Source: Tremella fuciformis
Lineage: Eukaryota; Basidiomycota; Tremellomycetes; Tremellales; Tremellaceae
Reading direction: 5' to 3'
Assembly: GCA_032768795.1 (NCBI GenBank)
Contig: CP136490.1
Coordinates: 6,944,001-7,008,000 of the forward strand
DNA length: 64,000 bases
The notes beneath the pieces were generated by a model. The model was not told the DNA's origin, ran no database searches, and saw only the letters and a program-made list of their open reading frames with translations. The translations under genes and the position numbers were made by a program. Positions 1 through 9,502 of this stretch are shown here, piece by piece. Numbering within the stretch: the first letter of the stretch is position 1; every line of letters begins with the position of its first letter.

Positions 1-1058
1 GCCGTTAGGCTGCGGCTGAGTAAATGATGACTGCGAGCCAGATCTGGGAAGGGAGCTTGTGGATCCTTGTTGAATGGACGGAGCACCCCCGGATCCTGCT
101 GAGGGCGGAGCATATGGTGAGTTTGTTACCGGAGCTGCACCTTCCAAATCCAGCCGACCTAAGGGGATTGCCGCTGCTTTGTATTCCGCCGTTGCTTTCT
201 TCCACTCCTCGACCATTGGTATCGAGTCAGGAAGAACATCGATCGGCTTCCCGGTCGCAGGATCTCTTATTTCCACAAAGGCGACAGGGATAAGGCCTGG
301 TCCACCCAGTCGACCGATTGGCTTTGCGACGAACCTGTCCTCTCAGCCAGGGGAGGGGTAAGGGCAGCACGCTACGCTCACCATTCATGATTGCTTTGAG
401 CGATGACCACTATCGGCTCGCCCTTGCGGGCGTCCAGCTCATCAGGTCTTTCTGCTTGAAAGTCATATTGCACGATAGCGTACACCCTGGCCAGTGAGCA
501 CTCGACCGATTGCGCAGCAGCAGATCGCTCACGGTTGCTTCGGCTTCTTGGCGGCATTTGAGGAAGATGAGGAGGTATGACTGGGCAAGGGCCGCATGTC
601 GATGCTTGCGCCCGGATACTGGTCTTGAGGCGACATCGGCCTGGCTAACGTCAGCCTCGTCAACGGAGTGTAGGTCCGACCGACCGGCTGTCGGACCCTT
701 CCTTCGGACCCGATGCCTGGCGTCCACCTCGACCAAACTCCTCAAAGTCAGATTTGGGCACCAGTCCTCTCGAGCCCGTCAAGGGGTCTTGTCGTCAGTT
801 CCGCTCTGTAAAATGGGTGATGAACGCACTGAGCGCTTCGTACCACGCTTCCCGCTCCCCCGTGACATACCAGAAATCTCCTTTGGTGTAGCTCAGCTCT
901 TGCGGATTCGTACTCCGATGCGAGTTCAGAGCTTTGATGACCTTTTGCGGAGGCGCAACTCGTTCGGAAGGTCGTCCGAGAGCCGACTGACTGGGAGCCA
1001 CCACTTGTCCCGGGCCAGGCTGGCCGTTGTTATTCAACGACCGCCGAAGGGATTTCAT
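1..1058 (-). CDS. BEM1: Bem1-like SH3 scaffold protein, 3' end cut off by window start
   Basis: Polarity scaffold that links Cdc42, its GEF and PAK kinase at sites of polarised growth. Exons read on the minus strand: 830..1058, 685..787, 533..640, 382..486 and <1..334. All joins close in frame and use GT-AG introns of 42-47 nt. The protein starts MKSLRRSLNN. A first SH3 domain (exons 1-2) holds the ALNSH...ELSYTKGDFWYV core and ends in NPLTGSRGLVP. A Ser/Pro linker (exon 3) leads to a second SH3 domain (exons 4-5) with AIVQYDFQAERPDELDARKG and a GGPGLIPVAFVE ending. The PX and PB1 domains expected of the family would lie beyond position 1. ATG at 1058 was chosen because it precedes the conserved N-terminus. 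Naming rests on domain order and the characteristic SH3 sequences; no alignment was run. Confidence 0.88.
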
Positions 1059-1846
1059 GTTGACGCTGAGGCGAAAATCCTTCTATGCAAGTCTGCGAAG
1101 TGCCGTGAATCGTCCAAGTCCGTCTTGAAAAGTGTTCGACCACCAGCCTCGATACGTTCTTCGTGCAGCGGAGCCGTCAAAGCGGCAGGTACAATGACGA
1201 TATGTATCGCGGATACCCGACCGGATCTCGTGGTCGTCCGACGGGAGCTGGTGTCGTGTGGCGGCGCGAAGCGGTCCAGTGAGACGTCCAAAAGCTCGGT
1301 GGCCGTTTGTATGTCGCCGCCGGGTATTCTATCTGGCTAAGCTGAGCGGTCAAAGCTGCTGAACAAGGGAACGCGCTGCAATGTAAGAAAAAGCGAAGTC
1401 GTCAATGAGCGGCATCGTCGATGAAAGCGCAAGTTGAGGGATAGCGGGATCAATTTCACGCGACGCGCTCAGACCCCCGAACGGTCAACGGTTCCTGAAG
1501 ATGAGAGATAGCGTCTGATCAACCCGAACTGGCCTGTACGTCCTCCATCTCATCACGAAGATCACAGAGTCCGTGCCGAGGATAGTTGACTCGACGATAG
1601 ACGAGATGATTGCGAGCTCAAGCCCGAGCGTTCATCTGGGCAAGCGACTTGACATGATCGCCTCTCTCAGATCAATTAATCAGCAGCTCTGTTGGAGACA
1701 GCCGCCAGCCTAACATGTCTCACAAACGAGCGTATGGCTTGCCTTGATGTTTCAAGCGCGCAGCCTCTCATCCATAAGAAGAGGACTGACAACTGCTCAG
1801 CATGTGTCTGCAACGTCTCCTATCGCTCGCGCAACAAGCCGGCAAG
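1059..1846. other. Intergenic region, divergent promoters
   Basis: About 790 nt between the BEM1 start and the protease start. Both genes are transcribed away from it. Short open frames on both strands show no family resemblance and no consistent exon structure. I see no RNA gene or repeat. Confidence 0.5.
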
Positions 1847-3478
1847 ATGCGCGCCGAGCCATGGTTTACACTGGCTTTGCTGTCGACCCTCAACATGATC
1901 ACTGCCCAGGTTTCCATCTCTCTACTCTCCGATCAAGCTTTTCATCTCGACGGGGCAGAGGCTATCCTCAGCCGCCAACGCACCTCTTGGGGTATACCCC
2001 TCGGACCGGTCAACCTGGGCTTCGGTCCGGGATTCCATCTCGGCGTTGGTCATTTGAACGTGACTGCGCTAGCCGAAGGCGCACTTGACATCCGCGATCA
2101 GGAGCGCGACCTACGCAGAAGTCGGCGGCGGAGATCTTCAAGACGCGGAGGACAGGCTCGAACAGCTGGGTCTCGCAAGCGGCAGGGGGAGGGCTTGGGC
2201 ATCAATCTCGGTGTGGATCTGCCGATCAGTCTGGGCGGACTGGGATGGGGAGGCGCGGAGGCGAGAGTCCGTGGAGATCTGGGAGATACGGAGGTGTGCA
2301 TCTGACTCCTGCCGTCGAGCCGTGACCATGTGCATGTACTGAGCCGCAGTGGTACACTTACATCTCGGTCGGCAGTCCCCCTCAGCTAATCCCCGTGGTT
2401 CCCGACTCCGGCTCCTCCGATCTATTCGTGTTCGGACCGTCGTGCTCCTCGTGCTCCCTCTTCAATCACACGTACTTCTCTCCGGATGACTCCTCGACCT
2501 TCGTTGACGAGGACCTGGCCTGGACGTTTGGATATGCGGACGGCTCTGGCATTGCCGGGTTCGCGGCGACGGATATAGTCTCCTTCGGCAGCGAACAGGT
2601 GTCTGTCGATATGGCGTTCGCCGTCGCGAGCGCGGTGCGAGGAAGCTCATTCCTTAAGAGCGCCAAAAGCGGTGTCCTCGGCTTGGCTCAAGATTCCCTG
2701 TCGACATATCCCGATAAGAATATCGATCAAGGAAGCACCCTTTTCTCGCGATTGGTCACCAGTGGCCAGCTACCGGAGGCACTGCTGAGTGTACGACTGG
2801 TCAAGGGCTTGATCTACCGAGGAGAGGTGTACCAGGAAGGTAGCGGCGAGTATGTCTTTGGTGGTATTGAAGACTGGTATGTCCGGGGCGGCCGGGCGGG
2901 GCTAGCATGGGCTCCAGTCACAAGTAGCAAATACTGGTATGTCTTGCTTGATCCTCCGGACTACCACTCACGTACAGGGGTCTCGGCCTGGACGACATTT
3001 CGGTCGGACCTTACTCGCTCTTCAGCTATGACACTTCGACTCCTCGTCGAGCAATCGTCGACACGGGTACGACGCTGATCATCACCTCCGACCGCGCAGC
3101 TACAACGATTCACGCTCTTCTGCCTCAAGCATTCGTCGACCCTCAGACCGGCATCTGGTATGTCCCATGCGATATCGGGTATCCGGCTGCGAAGAACGTG
3201 TTCTTCCATATTGCGGGACGCAAATTCGGTGTTCCCGCCGAAGACCTTGCTTGGAAAGCCTCGACGGTATACGACGGGAAGTGCGTCTCGGGCGTACAGG
3301 TGGGTTTTTACTGGCATGCGATGGCAGGGCTGAAGATCAGGGCGGAAATACTGACTTCACGGTGCTGGGCGATGTCTTCATCAAGAACCACTACGTAGTT
3401 TTCTCGTATGGCTCGCGGCAGCAGGACAACCTTCAGATCGGCTTGGGTGATAGGGCTGATCTTCCCAAATTATTGTGA
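1847..3478 (+). CDS. Secreted pepsin-type aspartic protease
   Basis: Family A1 aspartic endopeptidase, probably extracellular. Exons 1847..2293, 2350..2936, 2978..3299 and 3341..3478 give 497 residues. An in-frame ATG at 1802 would add 15 residues; 1847 is preferred because it puts the hydrophobic signal peptide (MRAEPWFTLALLSTLNMITA) at the N-terminus. A basic stretch (RRSRRRRSSRRGG, about residues 87-99) may be the propeptide-processing region. The mature lobe starts at WYTYISVGSPPQ. The first catalytic motif reads PDSGSSDLF (Asp-Ser-Gly rather than the commoner Asp-Thr-Gly). The second is VDTGTTLI near 3060. FTVLGDVFIKNHYVVF near the C-terminus is the usual A1 closing strand. No serine-rich GPI tail is present, so a soluble secreted enzyme is likely. 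Confidence 0.87.
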
Positions 3479-3767
3479 AACGGAGGGGAAGGATCTGAAT
3501 AATTTGGCGCCTCAGATGGGACTCGTTTCTCCGTTTGTACTCTTGCGAGCGGTCATGCAGGTTTATTGACTCACGCTCGACGATTCGCGTGTCTCACGGT
3601 GTCCTTGACGACGCTCTATTACCGAACAGGCGAAGTCATTGCACGATGACGTTCGTTGCCATGGCAACCGGCCAGTCAGATTTTAGCTGTGAAAGGCTGT
3701 GGAACGCATATGGATACGCGCGACTGCCTGCCTCTTCTCGTAGCTTACTCCCTACCGATCGCACAAG

Positions 3768-4202
3768 ATGCCCGCCGTCAAGCGAGAGCACACCGACTCT
3801 GAGCCTGAGCTCGACTCCGCGCCTCCATCCGAACCGTCCACTCCGCCCAAGCGCGCCAAGGGCAAAGGAAGTCGCCCCAAAAGCTCCCCTACCAAGTCCA
3901 GCCCCGGCAGTCTACCAGAGGGCCAGAAGAAGATGGGTTCATGGAGCGGCGAGGAGCTCAAGCTGTTGTATACCATCATGTGCCCCAAACGCGTGAGGAG
4001 ACAGGTGCAGAGAGGGGGACGAGGCTGACGTGAGCAGACAGGTATCAATTGGGCTGACGTCGCGAGTCAGATCCCGGGTCGCGATGTCAAGTCGTGCACT
4101 AACAAGGTGCCCCCCATGCCTGATGTCGTGATTGGGGCTGACGACCAGTGGTCCCGCATGCAAGGCAAGATACAACAGGCCATCGAGAGCATGGGCGAGT
4201 GA
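3768..4202 (+). CDS. Miniature Myb/SANT-like protein (copy 1)
   Basis: 115-residue protein from exons 3768..3992, 4038..4106 and 4149..4202. A basic, Ser/Pro-rich N-terminus (SPPKRAKGKG-like) is followed by a single Myb/SANT-type helix-turn-helix repeat: GSWSGEELKLLYTIM, then INWADVASQIPGRDVKSCTNKW, with tryptophans and a GRD-x-KSC third helix in the expected places. It ends WSRMQGKIQQAIESMGE. A DNA- or chromatin-binding role is inferred from the fold only; no other domain is present. Four relatives form a tandem array at 42.7-44.7 kb. The second exon boundary is the one that gives TGINWADV; a boundary 3 nt away is possible. Confidence 0.72.
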
Positions 4203-4416
4203 GACGCACGTGATTGAGCAGCATTAAAAACAGAATGCCGTCATGCAGATCTTTTCGATCGATCGTTCATCTCGGACTCGGGCTCAGGGTCCTATGTACG
4301 AAGTCTCATGCGGGCTGGAGTCACCTCTCCGCCGCAGAGATCAAATAACGGTCACCACTGGCCGTCATGGCTTGCTGCTCACTACCTTCCCCTCTACCCA
4401 GCCCGCGGCTCATGAA

Positions 4417-4424
4417 GATATAAG
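4417..4424 (+). promoter_or_regulatory. Probable TATA box of the FAD monooxygenase gene
   Basis: GATATAAG about 55 nt upstream of the ATG at 4478, in a typical position for a fungal core promoter. Assigned by sequence and spacing only. Confidence 0.4.
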
Positions 4425-4477
4425 ACTGAAGGGGGGATAACTGGCCTGATATCACTGACGACATACTGAAGTCGACC

Positions 4478-5772
4478 ATGCCCCTCAAACACATCATCAT
4501 CGTTGGCGCAGGCCTGTCCGGCCCGGCACTTGCGCTCGCGTTGCACCCGCTGAAATGCACCATCCTCGAGCGACATCAGACCATCCAGGACTTGGGCGGG
4601 GTGATCATGCTCGCTCCCAACGCTATGCGCGTCATGCAGTCTATCCAGATCGCAGACAAGCTGAGGGATGTCGGGTACAGCTTCGACGCCATTCACGTCC
4701 ATACGGCGGACAAGACCGGGTCCGAATACGTTGGTGGACTACAAACAGACGATCACATCATGAAGAGCTTGAGCATCGCCCGACCGATATTGCACAAAGT
4801 GCTGGTGGACCGGTGTAAGGAGCTGGGCATAGAGATGCGGTATGGCTGCAAGTTGGCGGGCATCGAAGAGGGCGAGAGCGAGGTCACCGCGGTGCTGGAG
4901 CAGGGAGAGAGGTTGAAGGGTAGGTCGAACCCGTCGAAACGAGGGGAGTCGCTGATGGTATAGGAGATATTTTGATCGGATGTGACGGTATCGGCTCACC
5001 AGTACGGAAGCACATACTGGGCGACCGAGATCCGGGCGGCAAGTACAGCGGCATCGTCACCGTTGGCGACATTGTCCCGTCCTCTTCCATTCCCATGCCC
5101 GACAACGTCAAACTCCCTGCTTTCATCTACACCCAGAAGGGCACCTTCCTCTCGTTCTCCATGGACCAGTCCAATTCGCACATGCAGTGGGTCACGACCA
5201 TCCGGGCGCCCGAGCGAGACCGCCGCACAGGGTGGAACGAGTACCGTACCTCCGGCCAAGCGGTGCGAGACGTACAGGCGTTCTACAAAGACGTAAATGT
5301 CGAGCCGATAAAGACTTGGGTGCAGAACCTGAGCAACGACCAAGTCAAGGTGTGGGCCCCATATGTCGTCCCCGATCTCCCAACATGGCACACAAAGCGC
5401 ACTTGCATTCTGGGCGACGCGGCACACGCCATCCCTCCTTCGGCCGGGCAGGGCTCGGCGCAGGCTTTCGAGGACACCGCGCTGCTAGCGAGGCTACTCA
5501 ACGCATCTCAGACATCGGAGAAGCCAGTATCTGAGACGGAGCGGCTCGAAGCGCTCTTTGAGCAGTTTGAGCAGAAGAGGAAGAAGCGGATGGAGGTGAT
5601 ACGGCGGATGACGAGTAACGCCGAGGCCATTCGAGGCGAGACGAGCTCGTGGGGTTGGTTCTTCAAGAGCCGAGCAATTGCCGCATCGTTCTGGGTCCTG
5701 GGCAAGGCGCGGAATATCAGAGGGAGGGGGATCTTTGACTATAATGTGTTCGAGGAGAAGATATCGGTGTGA
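4478..5772 (+). CDS. FAD-dependent aromatic-type monooxygenase (salicylate hydroxylase-like)
   Basis: Class A flavoprotein monooxygenase (PF01494 type), predicted to hydroxylate an aromatic or related substrate using NAD(P)H and O2. Two exons, 4478..4919 and 4964..5772, give 416 residues. The Rossmann dinucleotide motif is near the N-terminus (IIIVGAGLSGPALALAL, residues 6-22), with an acidic strand end at ILERH. The GD motif that contacts FAD ribityl is CILGDAAHAIPPSAGQG in exon 2, followed by QAFEDTALLARLL. There is no signal peptide or membrane segment, so it is probably cytosolic. A pirin gene lies about 280 nt downstream on the same strand. Both families touch aromatic metabolism, but a shared pathway is only a guess. 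The substrate cannot be told from sequence. Confidence 0.85.
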
Positions 5773-6000
5773 GATGTATGGCCGATTGCTTTCCGGCGGA
5801 ACGGGAGGATCAGCAGGCACGCCAGCGGCGGAATTGCCGAATGAGGTGAAATGTGTCCCACAGCTTACTCCAGCATTCGCTCGATTTCGTATAGATAGCC
5901 ATGCATTGGCCAAGCCGTCTTGGTGGCAACGGACGCCTCTCATGGCTGCCAGAAGCCACCAGCGCTCACGGTAGCGAGCTCGGTGATCTCTGCTTCGAGG

Positions 6001-6008
6001 GATAAAAG
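6001..6008 (+). promoter_or_regulatory. Probable TATA box of the pirin gene
   Basis: GATAAAAG 43 nt upstream of the ATG at 6051. This spacing would put transcription start upstream of that ATG and supports the longer pirin form. Confidence 0.35.
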
Positions 6009-6050
6009 GAGCATCCAGACTCGACGTCTCCTTCCTTCTCTCATCTTTTT

Positions 6051-7230
6051 ATGCGCTCTATTCTCGCACGTCTACACCGGACTCAACCCTCTATCACACC
6101 TATACTACAAAGACAAACCTATTCGAAGCTCACCGACATGCCCGGCGAAAGCTCACGACGCGTCGCCAAAGCGGTCTACGCACAAGAGACGCCCGAAGGA
6201 GTCGGCGCTATCGTTCGCCGCTCCATCGGTACACCTGCCCTCCGCAACCTTTCTCCTTTCCTCATGCTCGACCATGCCACTATTCAGCGGGGCTCAGGAT
6301 TCCCCGACCACCCGCATAGAGGCATGACGACGGTCACGTATGTGCTGAGCGGCAAGATGGGGCACGAGGACATGATAGGTAACAGCGGAATGTGAGTTTG
6401 CCCTACCCATAGAGGCATTTGACTGACATAAGACTTGAAAAGGGCGATGTTCAATGGATGACGGCCGGCAAGGGTATCATGCACTCGGAGATGCCTATCT
6501 TTGACGAGGACGACATCGGCAAGAGCGAAGGCCTCCAGCTGTGGGTAGACCTACCCAAGGCGGAGAAGTATTGTGAGCCGAGCTATCAGGAGCGCAAGGC
6601 AAAAGAGTGAGCATTGCGACCTCTTATGAGATCGAAGTACTAATTGATAGTATCACGACGATCCATCCTGCAGACGGAGTGGAGATAACTATCATTTCAG
6701 GCGAGTCACATGGAGCAAATGTGAGTCTCCCATTTGCGCCTGGGACACATCAGACTGACGATCAGGGCTTCGTTCGACCGGTTGGTGGCTGCTGGTACAT
6801 CGACTTCAAGTTGCAAAAACCTGGCGCCTCCGTCTTCCAGCCCATGCCTGAAGGCTGGACTGCCTTCGTCTACGGTACGTCAACCCTCTCCTGCGCAGAA
6901 CATCTGCTGATTTTCTCAGTCATCAGCGGCAAGGTCCAAGTTGACGAAGACGCCACCTCGCACGAAAAGTTCCACACCCTTGTCCTCACATCCGAAAACG
7001 GTCAGAAAGGCGTGCGACTCACTCGACCGGAAGACAGCGAAGACGATGAGACTCGATTCGTTTTGATCGCCGGGGAACCACTGGACCAGCCAGTCGTGCA
7101 GTACGGCCCGTTCGTCACTACCAGCAATCAGGAAGCGATGCAGGCAGTGATGGATTTCAGGATGGGCAGGAATGGGTTTGAGAAGGCAAGAGGATGGGAG
7201 AGCAAGCTCGGAGCGGCGCTCCGTGGGTAG
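6051..7230 (+). CDS. Pirin family protein
   Basis: Bicupin pirin: a metal-binding protein, in some species a quercetin dioxygenase or a transcription cofactor. Exons 6051..6391, 6433..6606, 6651..6720, 6766..6874 and 6920..7230 give 334 residues. Starting at the second ATG, 6138, gives 305. The first 29 residues are Arg/Ser/Thr-rich without acidic residues and could be a mitochondrial presequence; the shorter form would be cytosolic or nuclear. The N-terminal cupin carries the expected metal ligands in FPDHPHRGMTTVTYVLSG and GILMH/GIMHSEMP-type segments (HPH near residue 87, GKGIMHSEMP in exon 2). The C-terminal cupin ends FVTTSNQEAMQAVMDFRMGRNGF-like. The family call is firm. The in vivo substrate is unknown. 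Confidence 0.88.
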
Positions 7231-7274
7231 AAACAGATTCTGGAAATCGCGTGCATACTCTGCATGGTGCGAGT

Positions 7275-7924
7275 TCAATCAAGTCTGAATGTATCGGCTG
7301 CCTTTGTCCAGACGAATACTCCTTCGATGTTCGCAGTCTCCGCGGCTCTCAGAAGACCAACGAGAAAATCCAGACGGACTTCACACATCGGATTGCAGAT
7401 CAAATCTGCGAATTTGCGCAGTTGCAGATTGGGGAGGAAGTGGGCGATGGCCATTTTGGCGAGCGGAACGTTGCCCATCTGGCTAGCCATGGCGAAAACT
7501 TCGAATCGGGCCTGCGGCAGCACTTCGAACAGGCCCTGCACAGCCAGACATTTCAGCTTCGGGGCATCGTACTGGTCGATAAGTGAGAGCAACATTTCGA
7601 ATCGCTTCCAAGTGTTTCTACCGTTGATCCTTCCCGTGTATATGAGGTTGAGAAAGTCGACAACGGCTTCGGTCTTGTAGTTGATCAGGATGGGCTGGCC
7701 TTGCTTGCCAGTTGGCAGAGGCTTTCCGCAGGTTTCGAGCATGAGGCGGAATACGTTGCTACGAGTTCAGTGATGGCCGGTCATATATAGGATTGTGCAC
7801 GCCTGTCCGCTTTGAGCATGTAAGAGTGCACGCGAAACCTCTCCCCCTCCTCGCTGTGTAAGACCATATCGGCCTTCTCATCGGTGTAGGCGTGAGTCAT
7901 GATGGCGTCTGTGACTGCGAACAT
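7275..7924 (-). CDS. BTB/POZ domain protein
   Basis: 201 residues from exons 7803..7924 and 7275..7758 (minus strand). ATG at 7924 (MFAVTDAIMTHAY) or 7900 (MTHAY) are both plausible. The pattern is BTB: DMVLHSEEGERFRVHSYMLKADS-NVFRLML, then a hydrophobic core with VVDFLNLIYTGRIN, and helices LLSLIDQYDAPKLKCLAVQ and FEVLPQARFEVFAMASQMGN. This is the short fungal BTB-only type, which usually mediates protein-protein contacts and sometimes acts as a cullin-3 adaptor. No Kelch, MATH or zinc-finger partner domain is present. The only frame-consistent splice uses GC as donor (GCGTGC at 7802) with AG acceptor, a 44-nt intron. Confidence 0.72.
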
Positions 7925-8269
7925 GAAAGACGATGCTGCAGCCTCTCTCGCTGTGAGCTCTTATAGCCAGCTATCCCGACTCGGTGCTGAAGTTGCGGTT
8001 GCCTGGCAACGGTGCAGCAGCTTGTTAAATCTGCGGTCTCCAGGGAGATAAGTCTGCTGTCAATGTAGCAGGAAAGCTCCAGCAAAGACACCTTGGCGCA
8101 TGTCTGACATTGCTGCACGTCGCTAGGAGCGGCGGCAAGCTGTGCTGCAGGCATGACTTGACATGGAGAAAGGAATGTATGTACAAGATACTCAGTGAAG
8201 ATCGTTACAAGAAGTTGCCGTACCGCGACCAATTCTCCAGCACACTCCGTGCTCAGCGAATCCCTCGGC

Positions 8270-8689
8270 CTATTTACAAGCCGCCTGCGGGTGCTCGCAT
8301 ACCACCCGAACGGCATTGTCGCCTTCGCCCTGCCACCCGCACGGGGAAAGAAAGTTGTCGGGGTCGCCTGTCATGGTGAAAGGGACCAAAGTATCTTTGG
8401 GCCAACCGCGGGAATGGTCGACGTAGCACTGCAGGTCAGCAACATGTACTACCCGTAACAAGGGCAGCAGAGAACCTACCTGGGCGCCCTGCGGGTGCAG
8501 GGTCCATTTAAGGTCCCTATCGATCGAGAAGATCGCGTTGTCCCAGGTCGGGGGAAAGGTAGTCCCATCGTCGAAGGTCAGAGAGGCGCCGTCAATGGTG
8601 TAGAGCCTGACGCCATTTATTATGTCGGCGGCCGCCATGGACAACAGAGCGAGCACGGAGCTGAGGGCGGTGATGGTGAGAGAAACCAT
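8270..8689 (-). CDS. Small secreted four-cysteine protein, copy A
   Basis: 122 residues from exons 8480..8689 and 8429-bounded 8270..8428 (intron 8429..8479). The N-terminus, MVSLTITALSSVLALLSMAAA, is a clear signal peptide. The rest is a small extracellular protein with four cysteines, all in exon 2: the first is the first codon of that exon, the second sits in SPCGW, the third in VRVVCE and the fourth in AACK. Exon 1 shares the core VRLYTIDGASLTFDDG with three relatives at 13.1-15.3 kb. I do not recognise a described family. Length, secretion and paired cysteines resemble effector-like or wall-associated fungal proteins, but no function can be claimed. This is the most divergent copy and the only one left of the retroelement. 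Confidence 0.75.
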   Translation of the reverse strand: MVSLTITALSSVLALLSMAAADIINGVRLYTIDGASLTFDDGTTFPPTWDNAIFSIDRDLKWTLHPQGAQVGSLLPLLRVVHVADLQCYVDHSRGWPKDTLVPFTMTGDPDNFLSPCGWQGEGDNAVRVVCEHPQAACK

Positions 8690-9055
8690 GTTGCGGTTGA
8701 GTAGCCGGGTCGATTTGGTGATAAATAGCTGGATGAGGGAGTAGTCGACTTGCTCGATCGATGCTTAAGTATATGGCCAGTCCTGTACAGCCACAGCTGC
8801 AGATTCGTGCTGTGTACGATTTGCCGTGTTGCCGAACATAGCTTCCTGAAACGAGGCCGACATGCCACTCGAGACGCGTCGCGTCTACTGTACAGCTTGC
8901 GACAAGAAGAGCCTTTTGTATCGCAAAGTCACAGCGTCTATGGACCAAGTGCACCGGAGATCCTTTGAAAAGACCCTCCAATCTTTAAGGACGGATTTGT
9001 CCATGCCCGAGCGATGGTCCTTCCGGTGTCGACTTCTGACTAGTTTCACACATCA

Positions 9056-9342
9056 CTAGCATTCGGTCCTCGGGTAAAGCTGGACGTGTGGATATCGGTT
9101 CACTGCATAGCCTCGCCCAGATATTTCGGGCGATGATTGTGGAAACGCTGTCTCGGCCGTAGTGTTACGGACGACAGGATTTTGTCTGATTTGTAGGACG
9201 CACGAAGCGCGGCCGTCAGGGGCCAAATCTACTGGGAGAAGATCTTGCTGCACGTAGCACGTAGAGAATGGGGATAAGAGAAAATAGCACCACACAGTGC
9301 GCTTAGATTGCAAGTAAATGGCCTCTTCGTTCTCATCGTCCA
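9056..9342 (-). pseudogene. Open frame possibly split by the LTR element (3' part)
   Basis: Removing the retroelement and one copy of its GCATT target duplication joins 12314..12359 to 9056..9342 in one uninterrupted minus-strand frame. It gives 110 residues beginning MRPESELVHRVQVPM and ending HVQLYPRTEC. It contains no recognisable domain. It may be part of a real gene destroyed by the insertion or a chance open frame; an upstream AG before codon 1 would allow a further 5' exon. The ATG now seen at 9346 was created by the duplicated target sequence. Confidence 0.3.
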
Positions 9343-9347
9343 GCATT
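9343..9347. repeat. Target-site duplication, left copy (GCATT)
   Basis: Five-base direct repeat GCATT immediately outside the left LTR. It is matched exactly at 12314..12318 outside the right LTR, as expected for an integrase-mediated insertion. Confidence 0.9.
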
Positions 9348-9502
9348 TGTTACACAATGATGAGAGCTATGCATTCGTCTCTCTCTGCAGTTCTACATAT
9401 ATGAACAGTCGCTCTGATCAAGCCATCTCCTTAAGGTTACTCATTTGGCCGGAAGAGGCAATTCTGGGCCTATGAGGCGTCCTCGGGGCCTATTGTTCAA
9501 CA
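9348..9502 (-). repeat. LTR (3' LTR in element orientation)
   Basis: 155 bp, bounded on the plus strand by TGTTACAC and TTCAACA. I compared it base by base with 12159..12313 and found no difference. Confidence 0.93.

Noticed and set aside
510..1340. 276-codon open frame on the plus strand at the window start
   Set aside because: Overlaps BEM1 exons antisense. The minus-strand exons give two proper SH3 domains.
4478..7230. Monooxygenase plus pirin as a biosynthetic gene cluster
   Set aside because: Only two possibly related genes lie together, without a backbone synthase, transporter or regulator. Adjacency alone is not evidence of a cluster.
8592..8981. Minus-strand frame upstream of secreted protein copy A
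   Set aside because: Out of frame with copy A and overlaps its signal-peptide exon; no ATG context or domain.
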